64,000 bases of DNA from Sciurus carolinensis. Taxonomy: Eukaryota; Chordata; Mammalia; Rodentia; Sciuridae. Positions 1-11,693 of this stretch are shown piece by piece; positions within the stretch are counted from its first letter, which is position 1, and every line of letters begins with the position of its first letter. The stretch spans positions 49,457,056 to 49,521,055 of the forward strand of contig NC_062219.1 of the NCBI RefSeq assembly GCF_902686445.1, read 5' to 3'. Below the pieces are notes generated by a model, which saw nothing but the letters and a program-made list of their open reading frames with translations, was not told the DNA's origin and did no database searches. A program made the translations under genes and the position numbers.

Positions 1-560
1 GACAGATGCTTTAGACTGGGTGGGAGAGGAGGGCATCTCCCAGGACTTGACATTTAGGTTGAAATTCAAAAGGCAAGAAGGATCCAGCCATGAGAATATT
101 AGGAGGAAAGAGTTTTCCTGGCAGTAGTCGCAGCTAGGAGAAAAGTTATAGGGTGACAAATTCAAGAAACAGGAAGCGCAGTGTGTCTAAGTCACAGTGG
201 GTATGAACAAGAGGGTAAGAATAAGGATTAAGCAATCAGGAGAGGTCAGAGCACAGACAGCATGGTATGTCAGAGTCAGGACTTTGGATTTTACTCTAAG
301 CAAGAGGAGAAGCCACTGTGAAGTTTCCCATTACAGTGGTATCATCATCAGGTATATATTTCACCAAGATCAATCTAGGTAGTGAATGGAGAATAAGTTT
401 TGTGAGGGCAGGGGCAGAAGTGGGCACACTTTTAAGGAAGCTACTGCTGTGTCCCAGACATGGGGGCAGCTGGAGGTAGTTTGGAAGAGAGTGATGATCA
501 TGGAGATCAAAGAGAACAGATGGAGAAGAAGCAGTGTCTCCACTTCCTGTAACCAGTGGA
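1..560 (+). repeat. Old interspersed repeat, L2-like
   Basis: The stretch has the wording of a common, very old mammalian repeat: a passage about a shared frequency of 'aggactttggattttactct' type around 280-300, preceded by purine-rich text and followed by a decayed tail. It is heavily diverged. Related wording recurs near 41640-42020. Two overlapping short frames (about 61 and 119 codons) run through it but show no domain and no start context, so I treat them as chance. The family name is uncertain (LINE-2 or another ancient element). Confidence 0.4.
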
Positions 561-999
561 CTGTCAGGAAGGAGAAACTGAGGCTTTGGGACTTCAACAA
601 GTCAGTGCTGGTTGGCACAGAAGGGGAAGAGAGGCCAGTTCCAGAGCTCTTCTGGAGATGTTCAAATGCCATAAACTTTAATAACAACAACAAAAGTCAG
701 CAATCTAAAGAAATTCATCAAATTTCATCAAGTGCCTTATTGTAGGAATTTTAAAAAACATTTACCATGCACTTATACCAAGAACAATGTACCTCCTAGT
801 TGAGATATTTTAAGAGTATTATAATATACAAAACTACTAAATGATATGACAAAATGTAAGCACAGGTGAATTAATAATCTGTTAAGATTAAGGGGCTTGC
901 TGCCACCAGGTTAAAAGTAGACAAGACTCCTTCAATTCTAGATCAGTTATAGGAACAGTAGAAGTTATGGAGAGCTCATATATTAATTAAAATTGTTTT

Positions 1000-1165
1000 A
1001 ATATTAATCTTTCAGTAATGCTGTGAGGCCAATTGTACAATAACCCCCATTTCACAGAGAAGAGACTTGAGGTGACTTCTCCACTGTCACAGAGCCTATA
1101 AGAGGGAAGTAGGATTTGAATTTAGATCTTCCAACTTCAGAGTCCGGGAATTTAAACCACACTAG
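1000..1165 (+). repeat. MIR SINE fragment
   Basis: The central MIR core is recognisable: a 'cccccatttcacagagaaga' block, then a 'tgtcacagagc' block and a 'ggatttgaattta' block in the usual order. These tRNA-derived SINEs predate placental radiation, so the high divergence is expected. The flanking 561-999 and 1166-2240 are AT-rich unique DNA in which I see no gene. Confidence 0.65.
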
Positions 1166-2239
1166 AAAACCAGGATTGCCTGAGCCAAACATCTTTGTGA
1201 TCTCAGCCTTCCATGACTCTCTTCAGAGTTGCCAACATGGAAAGGGTTAATAACCCCACACTCCTGGCAGTCCCTTGATAGAATTCTGTCTGGATACAAC
1301 TAAACATAAATGAGACCAAAGCCCTAGGTGTTTGAAAGCTATGATATAAAAATAAAGATAATTGGATTGTTTATTTTATGAGTATATTGCTTTAACTCAC
1401 ATTATGCAATAAAACCCCATTAATCCACACTTCACTAATCTCATGTAAAGTTAACCAACTAAACTACATGTAATTAAGCAATGTTCCTTTTTCTCCAAAG
1501 AATTCTTTAGAGTTTTATTTGTAAGCAAGGCAAATCCAGGTTTTTTGCTTATTTTAAAAAAGAGTCATTTACTTCCAATTCTAGTAATTAAAGTTGTTAT
1601 ATTACCAAAGTAGCTTATACTTATGATGGTATAAAACAATCAGAATCTTTGGTGGAATGTAGTTTTTATGAACTTAGCTTTATTACTTGATAAAGTCTGT
1701 TTATATCTTAGCTTAAAATATTGACTTTCCTTGAGATGACTAAAACTCCCATTTCTTCTCACATATTTTTTTCTGGCTGATTTCTCACTATTTTCCCTCC
1801 ATTATTTCAAATGAGAGATTTTAAAGAGTTCACATTTATGGGACTGCATATAAAAATAATAATAAACACCAACTTTCAAAATTATACTCTTTTTAATTTT
1901 GTGGAGGCTGTTTAGAGAAATAAAAATGTAAATGATACAAATTTACAGCCCTTGATTCATGAAGCAGTCCTTTCCCGGTTGACAGAGAAGCCTGCGAATG
2001 CCCATAACAACATAAAACTTTTAATGCAGGCATTTCAAACACGACCAGATTTTTGCCACTTATTTTTAAGAGGGAAATTTCTGAGTTGAACAATAAGAAA
2101 TAATGAATAGCTGGGTTTGATTGAGGCTTACTTTTCATATTTTATAAAAATGATAATCACAAGTTCAGAGAACTCACTAAAACTTGACATAGGACAAATA
2201 CTGTTTAATCTTTGAGAGGAAGAAAGATAGCTGAAGAGC

Positions 2240-2440
2240 TAATATTTACTGAGAATTCTTGTAGGCAATCCCTCTATTAAGTATTTTACATGAACAGTCA
2301 CAGTAAACTGGGAGAAGTGCCCTGTGATTATGTCCAAGTGGAGGAGAAACGGGCACTCCGAGTGTTTGGCTGCCTGCCAGGGTCACACAGTGAAGGAGGA
2401 TGCTGGTTGGAATCTTGCCCACTCTCTTGACCACCAGGCT
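2240..2440 (+). repeat. MIR SINE fragment
   Basis: The element opens with an 'aatatttactgagaattctt' block and continues to a 'ccagggtcacacagtgaagg' block followed by a decayed 3' part. This order matches MIR. A minus-strand frame of 62 codons overlaps it and is not credible as a gene. Confidence 0.55.
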
Positions 2441-3184
2441 CTACAGATGAGCCTCTGATCTCTTTCACATGCCTAAAGCAGCAGCAGGCTGTGGGTGGTA
2501 TTTACAGTGACCTGGTGGGGAAGATGTGTATTGGCCAGTCGATGTCCTTCAGTAATAGAGAGTCACAGCCCACCCACAGGGCTGTATTTAGCCAGAGATG
2601 CCAGCTCAGGCACCAGACAGAAGAGTTTCGATTCTGTCCAAATGACCTACTCATTGGTGCCAAAGACAACCATCCAACCCCCTAGACACATTTACTCCTT
2701 CCCAGACCTTGATGTCTTCAGGAGACCTCCAAACCAGGTCCTCAGTATACAGTTTCTTATTTCCAAAAATTAAATCCACCAGACGTATACATTCATGATT
2801 AGGGTTACCCTAGAACACTCATCTGTTATCTTCCATCTTCTGGCTTCCTACCACTTCCCATTTTCTTTTTCTCTCCTCTGCTTCTTTCCTTTCTTATCTT
2901 TCTCTCTTGCCTCATCTATTTAGAGGAGGGGAAAAGGAAGGAATGAAAAAAAGGGAAAGAAGATGGTGAAGCAATCTTGCTGAGCCCTTATTTTATGTGC
3001 AAAATATTGTGCCCATATGTATTACACACTGGCTATTTATGATTTAAATTTTCATGTTTTTAAATGAAATTCTTTGGGACTACACATTTTCTTTTTCTCT
3101 TTCATTTTCTCTGTTGATTTTTTTCTTTGCCTCAGGCGGAGAACTTGGTCTCTTTTACCTTCTGGATGCCTAATTTACTAAATG
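2441..3184. other. Gene-free stretch with pyrimidine/purine-rich patches
   Basis: No gene seen. 2800-2970 carries a CT-rich patch followed by a GA-rich patch (roughly 2850-2920 and 2925-2970). The two overlapping plus frames at 2491-2773 lack any recognisable protein feature and are probably chance. Confidence 0.5.
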
Positions 3185-3540
3185 TGTGACTTTGGATAAG
3201 TAACACTCTGTGTTTTCAGCTTCATTGTCACTTATATAGACAGTAATACCTGAGTGGGACTGTGGCACACACCTGTAATCCCAGCAATTTGGGAAGCTGA
3301 GGCAGGAGTATTGCAAGTTTGAGGCCAGCCTTGGCAATTTCGTGAGGCCCTAAGCAACTTAGAAAGACCCTGTCTCAAAATAAAAAACAAAAAGAGCTGG
3401 GAATGTAATTCAGTGATAAAGTACCCCTGGGTTCAATCCCAGGTAGCATAAAGAGAGAGGTGGGGGAAGGGGAGAGAGAAATGCCTGTTCTGTTTTGCCA
3501 ACTAGACAAGATTTCTGTAAAGATTAAATGAAACAGCAAG
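3185..3540 (+). repeat. MIR fragment split by a SINE insertion
   Basis: MIR wording ('tgtgtgactttggataagta', then 'agtaatacct') runs up to 3250, is interrupted by a composite SINE at 3251-3452, and appears to resume near 3500-3535 with 'taaagattaaatgaaac'. The old MIR was therefore in place before the rodent SINE landed in it. Confidence 0.5.
3251..3452 (+). repeat. Composite B1-ID SINE
   Basis: The left half has the 7SL/B1 blocks (cacacctgtaatcccagc at about 3268, then gaggcaggag). The right half is ID-like, ending in 'gggttcaatccc' near 3430. Between them lies the A-rich linker. This B1-plus-ID layout is typical of squirrel genomes. There is no long A tail left; it ends in a short A/G-rich tract. 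Confidence 0.85.
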
Positions 3541-3939
3541 GAGGACACACTTACAGGAGACTGATTATCGTGAAGCAATTGGATAGCACTGCATTTCTGT
3601 TCCTTTCTCAATCTTTCTCCATTTCTTGCTTCCTCTGTTTTCACTTTTCTCATTTACCTTTTTAGCAACACCTCATTTACTTGACACATCAATGAAAAAG
3701 ATCTTGGACTAGAAATTAATGGATTTTCCACAAGATGAAACCGTGGAAATTTATTTTTTAGCTTTCGTCATTTTAAATGGAATATTTTCAAAACAAGAGT
3801 TACTCATATCCTGCCTCCGTAAACATGACTTATTAAACCCAGTTATGTTTCCTGACAATTTGAGATTATCATTACTATGAACATATGATACCCTCTCTCA
3901 TAAATTATGGATACCCACCCCAGGCTACCATCAGTACTG

Positions 3940-4115
3940 CCTCAATTATTGTACCTAATTCCATTGTTACACTTTACCCTACCATCTAACTTGTCTTACA
4001 GTCTTTCTCCCCAAATAATTCTAATTTCCTTGATGGTATGGGCTGTTTTTCATAGAACTCTATGTTCTAGTGCCTGGCATGGTGTCCATAGTGTAGTCAG
4101 AGTTTAATAAACACT
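3940..4115 (+). repeat. L2-like 3' end fragment
   Basis: The closing words 'agtgcctggcatggtgtcca' at about 4070 and 'agagtttaataaaca' near 4100 match the usual L2 3' terminus. The upstream part is CT-rich and diverged. It is not coding. Confidence 0.5.
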
Positions 4116-4189
4116 ATCTAAAGTTCTAAAATTCAATGATAACCTGAGAAACTTTGTTTCTAAGAGAAATGGGAGAAAAAAGGTACTCA

Positions 4190-4390
4190 CCACAAGCCTG
4201 TTGCTCACGTGTATTTAATTTTTACAACTGGATAAGGAAGGTAATTTTATATTATCTCTATTTTAGAACTGAGAAAACTGAAGTTCTGATAATTCAAAGA
4301 GCTGTCCAAAGTCACATGACTACTGGGAGACAAGGTCTAACTTGAACCTGGATCTGTCTTATTCCAAAGTCCATTCTCCTCCCGTCACAA
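4190..4390 (+). repeat. MIR SINE fragment
   Basis: Blocks in MIR order: 'ttatctctattttagaactg', 'gagaaaactgaag', 'ccaaagtcacatgactact', then 'cttgaacctggatctg'. The two flanking small frames overlap it and are chance. Confidence 0.65.
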
Positions 4391-6320
4391 CACATATCAC
4401 ATACATTCACTCTGGCATCAAACGGTCCATCTGCATCATTTTGGCTTGAGATGAGGTTCACAGAGTTTCCAGTTTTTCTGTCCCTCCCTCCAGGATACCT
4501 GTGTACCTCCTTGGCTATCATGTATCATATGCCCTCTCCCACCTGGTATTTTCCTGCTCTGGTCTGGAATCGGCTTAGAAAATACTAATTATGCTTGTTA
4601 GACTTGTTTAAAAGTAAGAATAAAACATTCTCAGCAACAGTGAAGGGAAAGGAGGATAAATGGTCTCCAGGTTGCATGGTGAACTCAACAGATCAAGTGG
4701 GAGCTGCGTGGAGTGCTGAGCTAGGGCTGCCAAGGCAATATCCACAGCTCTGCAGGAACCAGGGCCCATGGAGAGCAACAAGGTCTGACATGGTTAAGAA
4801 AAGGAGAAGTGGTGCCACACTCCTGGGGCCTGGGGAGTTTTCAATGAGTAAATTGCATGAAGGTTACTATGTGGTTTCGGCATCATCTCTCTAGATGTTC
4901 AGATGTGCTTTTTACCCACTTCTCTGTTCTTAGCGGGAGTATATAGAATTAATGAGGCTGGATACATGACTCTGGATAACTAGATTGTCTATTATGGTCT
5001 TTTCCTCTCCCTTCCTCCTTACTTGGTTTACCCTGGACTATGCTCTGTGGTTTAGGTTTTAGGTTTGGCAGCAACACCCTAGTACCCACTGGCCTTACCT
5101 AAATCATTGAGAACACAGAAGGCCAAAGAGAGGTGAAGCCTCTGGAACAGAGATAACTCCAAGTAGATCAATTAACAAATAAGTGAATGAATAGGGGATT
5201 TAATTATGCATGGCACCCTGACATCATTGGACTACTGATACTAGCTTTGGACTCCACTTTCCTTCTTTCCATTCTTCATAAGAGCTGGTGAAATTTCTTG
5301 GCCCCTTTGCTACTACTCTGTTCTGGTTATTACCACTTCTGCTCCATGTATAAAATCTCCTTTGCTTGCTTTCCCTTTATTTTTCCTTTCTTCTGACTTA
5401 CCTCTTTGGAATGCTGTCATGTTATTTGAGCTTCTTGGCTTCCATAAGAAAAGACTGACCTTTAATATACATCACTTTTAAACCAAAAAGATTTCTTTCC
5501 TGCTGTTGGAGAATTAATCAATCAGAATTTGTGTGTTGTAATTCATGTCTTTGTCTCCTACTAACTTCATTCAAAAGGCTTAAAGCTCATGGTTTACTTT
5601 TTAACAAGATACACATTTATTTCCCTTTGTAACTGACAACATTCCAGCATTTGAGTACTAGACTCTGGATAACTGAGGGTATGCTGGACTCTGTGATGTC
5701 ACTGCTGGAAGTCACCTCTACATCATCACACTCATGACTGTGATTGCATGTATTCATGACCCTTCCCAGAGGATAGCTAAACTCCAAAGTGGCCAGCTCT
5801 CACAATTCCCTTTTTTTTCCTTCTTTTCTCATAGCAAAGAAGATTGGTATTATGGGAGGGGGAATGTTGATTCTACTTGAAGTTATATTCTTAAATTGCT
5901 TGCAAACAAAGACAATATATCTAACCAATTATTTGTGACAACTGAGGGCAAAACAGTGCATTTTAGTCCAGCAATTAACAACTCTTAATATCCAGGGGCT
6001 AAATTTGCCAGAGGATCATCCTAAAATTATGACAGCTGGTGGTTTAGTTACCTCTCAGATACCCAGTTTATTAAATGGCATCCTGAAGGACCTTGTCCTG
6101 TCATAAGTCTAAAACCAGAGTTCTCTGATATTGAAAATTCAATTAAGAGTTCTATAGGAAAGAAAAACAATAGGGAAATAGTTTCTAGGAAGTAAAAATG
6201 AGAGATCTTTTTTTTATTGTTTTGTGTAAGATACAGAGTTTTATCTACTTTTGTACTGAAGAGAAACAAGAAGAAAGGGAAAGGGAGAAAATACATAGGA
6301 GAGTGGAGGTAGTGATAGTA
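4391..6320. other. Unique DNA, no gene seen
   Basis: Nearly 2 kb of AT-rich, apparently single-copy sequence. The 99-codon plus frame at 4595-4894 has no domain, signal peptide or repeat and begins in poor context, so I do not call it. A T-rich patch near 5810-5830 and an AT-rich stretch at 6170-6240 are the only low-complexity parts. Confidence 0.5.
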
Positions 6321-6321
6321 A

Positions 6322-6674
6322 AAGTGTTCTGTCCATTGTGGTAGCCACTAGCCACATGTGGCTATTAAGCACTTGAAATGTAGTTAGTCTAAATTGAGAA
6401 AGATGTTCTGTAAGTACAATACACATATGGGCTTTTTAAGATAACATGAATTAAAGTGTGTAAATGATTATATTATTACTATTTGCATATTGATTATACA
6501 TTAAAATGTAATTTTGGCTACATTTGTTTAGATAAAATATATTATTAAAGTTAATTTTACCCATTTTAAAAAAATGGTTACTAGAAAAATTAAAATTATA
6601 TATATATATATGTTAACCATATATACATATATAATTAACATTTTTTGCTCATATAATAGTTTTAGATAACACAG
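6322..6674 (+). mobile_element. Non-autonomous DNA transposon copy
   Basis: The copy starts with 'agtgttctgtccattg', followed by 'gccactagccacatgtggct' at about 6345. The AT-rich middle includes 'aaaatatattattaaagtta' near 6535. It ends near 6670 with a decayed 'tttagataaca', the counterpart of 'ctattggtcagca' in the copy at 21870. The same element occurs at 17265-17582 (reverse) and 18108-21889 (split). Copies share imperfect terminal repeats of 'gtccaata' type, which points to a hAT-like MITE, but I do not assert a family name. A TA repeat (6597-6612) has grown inside it. Confidence 0.6.
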
Positions 6675-7179
6675 GTGTGAGATTATATCTACTGGAATCA
6701 GGTTGGACCAGATATAACAGATTCCAAAATCAACCTGGATAATGACTCAAAGTAAATATTTGATTGTTACTCAATAAACCAAAGATAGACATGATTGAGA
6801 GAACCATTCCATGATCACTGGAGACTCAAACTTCCTTCATCTTTCTGTTTCACCATCCTAAGCATATTGTCTTATGATCCAAAATTGCTGCTAAAGCACT
6901 AAACCAGAATAACACATCTCAGGCAGCAGGAAAGAGAAAGGAGTCTATTAAGGACACAATCCATGTGTAGCCTTCTACAACCATCTTCGACCATTTTCTT
7001 GATAGGATAGGACCCTCTGTGGTCAAGATAGTACACCTTCACTCCCTATAAAATTCTGGAGGGATATTAACCACTATGACCTGGTACCATTTTAGTCACA
7101 TGGTCTCCCATAAATAGAAGAGAAGTTGGACAATGTGTTTTTTATTCCTTTCAGTCAAGTATTGTGTGAGTTCATTTCT

Positions 7180-7216
7180 CATGCTAAAAAAAAAAAAAAA
7201 AAAAAAAAAAAAACTG
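7180..7216 (+). repeat. Poly-A tract
   Basis: An uninterrupted run of about 27 A residues (7187-7213). It abuts the right-to-left 3' end of the MaLR-type LTR that follows. It may be the tail of a lost retroposon rather than part of the LTR. Confidence 0.8.
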
Positions 7217-7665
7217 AGAAAAACATCTTAAAGAAAAATTTACTTTGGCTCACAGTTTTAGTCCATGGTTACTTGGCTCCATCACTATGGGCCTGTAGTG
7301 AGGCAGAGGCAGAACAACATGGTAGGGACACATGGCAGACCAGAGCTACTCACCTCAGGGAAGTTGGAAATTAGAGAGAGAGGAGGACAGGAAGGGGAGG
7401 CTAGGTACAAGATATATACCCTTCCAGGCATAGCCGCCATAACCTACTTCCTCCAACTAGTCCCACCTCCAACAGTTTTGACCACTTTCCCAATATTCCA
7501 TTCAATTATGAGTTCATTCATACATTAATCCATTAATGATATCAGAGCCTATTGATCCAATTACTTCCCTAATGACTTACCTCTGAATACTGCTGCATTT
7601 GGGGACCAAGCCTTTGACACATGAATCTTTGGACGATATTCTAGATCCAAACTATAAAGAGTGTG
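7217..7665 (-). mobile_element. MaLR-type solo LTR (copy A)
   Basis: Read on the minus strand it follows the same plan as the LTRs at 10743, 21999 and 58785. A 'gtttggat' start leads to 'gtccccaaatgc', then a central 'ggaggtgggactag' block, a 'ctctggtctgccatgtgt' block, and a terminal 'ctgtgagccaaagtaaa' polyadenylation-like block. These are old non-autonomous ERVL-related LTRs. No internal region remains, so it is a solo LTR. Several short frames cross it and are not genes. Confidence 0.65.
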
Positions 7666-8024
7666 TACAGCTAAAACCAGAAGTTATTTTTAGGATGACC
7701 ATTTGTCTTAGTTTCCTTGAAACTCTGTTTTGTGTATATTGTCCTGGCATAATTATTAATATCTCCCCGTTTATTCTTTTCCAAATGTCCTAGTTTGGAT
7801 GATAAATTGTATGGTCATCCTTGTTATATAACCAAAGAAACAGCAGAAAACATAGGATAGGGTAGAAAATTTACTTTACTGAAGATCCTTGAGGAAACAT
7901 TTGAGAAATTCTTATCAGGTGAGTGTCTCCTCCACCCCACCCCACATTGTTCTGAAACTCTGTTCTTATTGGTTATTTGTGATCTCTATATTGACCAGTA
8001 TTGAGCACACATATTAACTTCCAT

Positions 8025-8026
<2 letters not shown>

Positions 8027-8060
<34 letters not shown>
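8027..8060 (+). repeat. (TG)n microsatellite
   Basis: About 17 TG units, directly next to the 3' (tail) side of the minus-strand SINE at 8061-8235. In the SINE's own orientation this is a CA tract grown from its tail. Confidence 0.95.
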
Positions 8061-8061
<1 letters not shown>

Positions 8062-8235
8062 TACTGGAATTGAACACAGGAATGCTTTGCTACTGAGTTC
8101 TATCCCCAGTCCTTATCCTTTTTAAATTTTGAAACAGGTTTTTACTGAGTTGCTCAGACTGGCTTCGAACTTGAGATCCTCTAGCCTCAACCTTCTGAGG
8201 AGCTGGGATTATAAGTGTGAGTCATTGCATCCATA
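8061..8235 (-). repeat. Composite B1-ID SINE
   Basis: Reverse-complement signature: the ID part ('attgaacacagg', 'ctactgagttctatccccag') is followed by the B1 part ('gaacttgagatcctct', 'gagctgggattata'). It is diverged but near full length. Confidence 0.8.
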
Positions 8236-9691
8236 ATTACTTGGTTTTCAAGAGAGTTCAATAGTCATATGGTGTTTGGGAATGCAGCATTATTAAAGTT
8301 TTATAATGTAAAAAAAAATATTTAAGAGAATCTCTGAGAAATTCTTAGAAGTACAACAACAGAAAATCATACTTAACTCTTTTAATCTGAATTGGTTTTG
8401 AGAGTAATACCTGTTAATATCTAAAGCAGCAACCCTTTGAACTACTCCTTCAGTCCCAGAAGTCTGAGGATATTATGAGTGTCTCTGTCCATGGCTCCTT
8501 CTTCCTTTATGTTCTGCCTCCTGATGCTCTCATGTTCCCTATTTTTACCTCAAAGAGATGACACTTAAGCAACCTTTTCTAGTCTTTGACTCATTGCCCA
8601 AAGCACTATGTGGGTTTTGTCACTTGAGTTAAACATTATAATCTCAAACTTACCAACCTCAAACAGAATTTTCCCCTTTTTGTCCAAAATCAAAATTAAG
8701 TCACCTCTCATGCATGCCTATCTTTGTATTATTGTCTCTTGTGGTAGACATGTTGATGGTGGTGTTTACTTTGTGGTTTTAGGTTTTGATATTGGTAAGA
8801 GAAAGGGGTTTTTCTGTAGACTGAGTGGCATTACAACTTCATTCCTACTTTTGGAACATCTCCCTTTGTGCGCAGTGTTGGTGAGTCACTGCCAATGGTT
8901 CCTGAGCAGGCTAGACTTGAACATGTGACTGGGTTCAATCAATCAGCCTTCAACTGGGAACTCTGAATCTTGCATGATTGGAGCAGAGATGTGGGAATGG
9001 TTATTCATAATGTGGCAGGGGAAATATTAGCAATATTCTATGACAGCAAAGGCCTTGTAGACACAAGGCCACTCCAGATGGTTCTCATAAACCTACAGTT
9101 TGAAAACCATTGCATCAGGTCCTTCTCATGCATCTACTCTTCCACCCATGCTGAACACATCCCATACAGTTTTGCAGTTATTTAAGTAGCTATCTTATCT
9201 CTGCAATTAGTTTCTAAGCTTCTAAAAGGCAAGGTGACATAAATCACTGTGACTTACATAGAGTAACAGCTCACTTAATGAATAAATTAATATTCACATG
9301 ACAAATTAATTGCTCCTGATATGTAACTTTTCCTTTTTCTATAAAATAAACTAAATTAGTTCACCTCAACAATTTCTAAAGCAGAGATTCTCATATATGC
9401 TATTGTTAAATTTGTCTAGAGAGCCATAACAAATACTGATACTCAGGTCATAACTTCAGAGATTCTTATTCAATTTATTTGGGGTGCAGTAAACAGGTCA
9501 TTGTGATTTTGAAAGTTCCTAAATGGTTCTTTGTTGCAGGAAAGATTATGAATCATCATTCTGATATTCCAAATGTGAACTCAGGACCAGCAGAAGCAGC
9601 TTATCTTGGAGCTTCTGAATGCTCATTGTAATAAGATTCTGGATGATTCTTACATATTTTAAAATAGGAGAAGCACATGGTTTAGCTAGAA
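8236..9691. other. Unique DNA, no gene seen
   Basis: AT-rich sequence without recognisable repeats or a credible gene. The 106-codon plus frame at 8608-8928 has one hydrophobic patch but no homology I recognise and no promoter context, so I leave it uncalled. Confidence 0.45.
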
Positions 9692-9721
9692 CAGTGATGT
9701 CCAATAGAAATATAATACAAG
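9692..9721 (-). mobile_element. DNA transposon, left piece (split by L1)
   Basis: The 30 bases starting 'cagtgatgtccaatagaaa' match the terminus of the same DNA transposon seen at 21870-21889 (reverse). The rest of this copy lies 7.5 kb away at 17265-17582. The last ten bases, ATAATACAAG at 9712-9721, recur with one change at 17255-17264 as the target-site duplication of the L1 between them. Confidence 0.7.
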
Positions 9722-10742
9722 AAATGGAGAGGAAGATAGAAAAATAGAGGTGTCTCTTCCCTGGTGGCAGTCCATCAATAAAGGAATTAAAGGAACCCCC
9801 AATCTCAGGAAGACTGAAGCATGTTGGGGTATGGAGAATTAAGAGATCAGAGTCATTGCCCCCCAAAAAAGTAAGGTGTGCTGCACAGTATCCATGTACT
9901 GGAAAGAAACCACCATCTCTCCCCCAGTGGCCTGTACAGAGCACAGGTGAAGTAACCATTTTGCTGCTGTGATGCAGGGTCCAACAGCTAGGGGACCCAA
10001 TTACTGGCAGATGCAAGTCTGGTTTCAAAACAAGCTGGGCAAACTCACACTGTGAGACAGGGAGTGTGACTAAGTGACCAGGAGAAAATCAAGCATGGCG
10101 GAGGTTTACAGAGGGGAATACTGGTCCAGAAGCCCACCTGGCTTCTCCCTCCTTTCCCAATCTCTGCTCACAGGACTGGTTGAGAGAGATGATCCTGAAC
10201 AGGAATTCAAAAGGGTGGAAGAAGGAGAGAGACTGAGTTAGGAGACTGAATCAGAGACCAGGAATCATGGGGCTGTAGGTGAAGTAGTGGTCTAAGAACA
10301 GGCTCCTACACCACACAAGTGTAACCCAAAGGATATTCCTCGGGTGCAGTCTTCCAATGTGGACTGACTGAGCCCTGGAAGTGTGCTGACTTAAAATTTC
10401 CAGACCAACTGGCACTCAGTGAAGAGAACAGAGTGTACCTAAGCCTACACCCCATCTCCAGGAGTTCTGCTTTCAGGACTAATCCTTTTGCCCTAGCAAC
10501 TCCAACCATACTGAGGGTGGAGCTAGCATCAAATTCCAGACAACACCACTTACAGTTGAGAAGGGAAGCTGAGAAACTTTTGAACTTCAACAGAAACAAC
10601 TGTTCGATATTTCACTGAGAATTTTTCCCTTGTTATTTCTTTTTTCTTTTTTTTTTTTTTCTCTCTCACATTCTTACCATTTTTGAAACCAAGTATGTTT
10701 CATGCATCAGGTTTGTGAGGACTGGTATGTCTGAATAGTACA

Positions 10743-11161
10743 CGTTTTAGTCAGTTTTTTCACTGCTATGACTAAAGGACCCAACCAGGAGGAAAGGTTT
10801 ATTTGAGGGCTTACAGTTTCAGAGTTCTCAATCCATACACAGCAGGTTCCATTCCTCGGGGCTTGAGGTGAGGCAGGACATCATGGCAGAAGAGTGTGGC
10901 AGAGGGAAGCAGCTCACATGATGATCAGAAAGCAAAGAGAAAGTCTCCACTCTCCAGATACAAAATCTATACACAATAGTCATGCTCCCAATGAACCACT
11001 TCCTCCAGACATACCCCATCTGCCTCCAGTTACCACTCAGTTAATCCTATCAGAGATTAATTCACTGATAATGTTAAGGTTATAACCATCATTTCTTCTC
11101 CAAATCTTGTATTGTCTCACATGTGAGTTTTTTGGGGATGCCTCACATCTAAACCATAACA
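10743..11161 (-). mobile_element. MaLR-type solo LTR (copy B) inside the L1 5' region
   Basis: On the minus strand it starts TGTTATGGTTTAGATG and ends with a 'gaaactgtaagccctcaaa' block followed by 'ctgactaaaac'. That is the same design as copy D at 58785. Five-base flanks GTACA (10738-10742) and GTATA (11162-11166) differ at one position and fit the 5-base duplication made by ERVL-class integration. The LTR is younger than the L1 it interrupts. Confidence 0.7.
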
Positions 11162-11693
11162 GTATATTACAGTTTTGTGGCATATTCTTTTATTTTTACT
11201 TTTTCTCTTTTTAATTTTTCTAAAATTGTTTAATTTTTACATTATATCTATTTTTCATTTTACTTATCTGTTTCCCAGGATTCTATTTTTCTCTTTTCTC
11301 CTGCTAACAGCCAACCTCTATTAATCCCTCTTTCACTCTTCCTATAATTTTTTATTTCTATCTTCTCTTCCCTTTCTTAAAATATCACATCCTACACCAC
11401 TTATGTTCTCTCTTTGTCCACCATTCGAAATTGTAAACTCTTTGGAAAACTCATTGTTCATATTGTAGAACAATGATTGAACACATCATTTATATTCACT
11501 GCTACAAAACTGTAGACATCTTAGTAGGAACTATTTTGTTTAAAGCTATATATTTTTTGCATTGGGTGCTGTTATTATTTGTCTCCCCCTTAAAGGCAAG
11601 GTACTGTAAACCTTCAGGGACACTATATGTCTACAGGGTAAAAATTGTACTGCCTCAGATCCACACTGCTAAATGGTTAGACACACCAACAAC

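Noticed and set aside
7126..7374. 82-codon frame containing a polylysine run
   Set aside because: The lysines come from a poly-A tract and the remainder is antisense LTR.
9546..10028. 160-codon minus-strand open frame
   Set aside because: It spans the join of a DNA transposon and the 5' region of an L1, shows no domain, and has no promoter or splice context.
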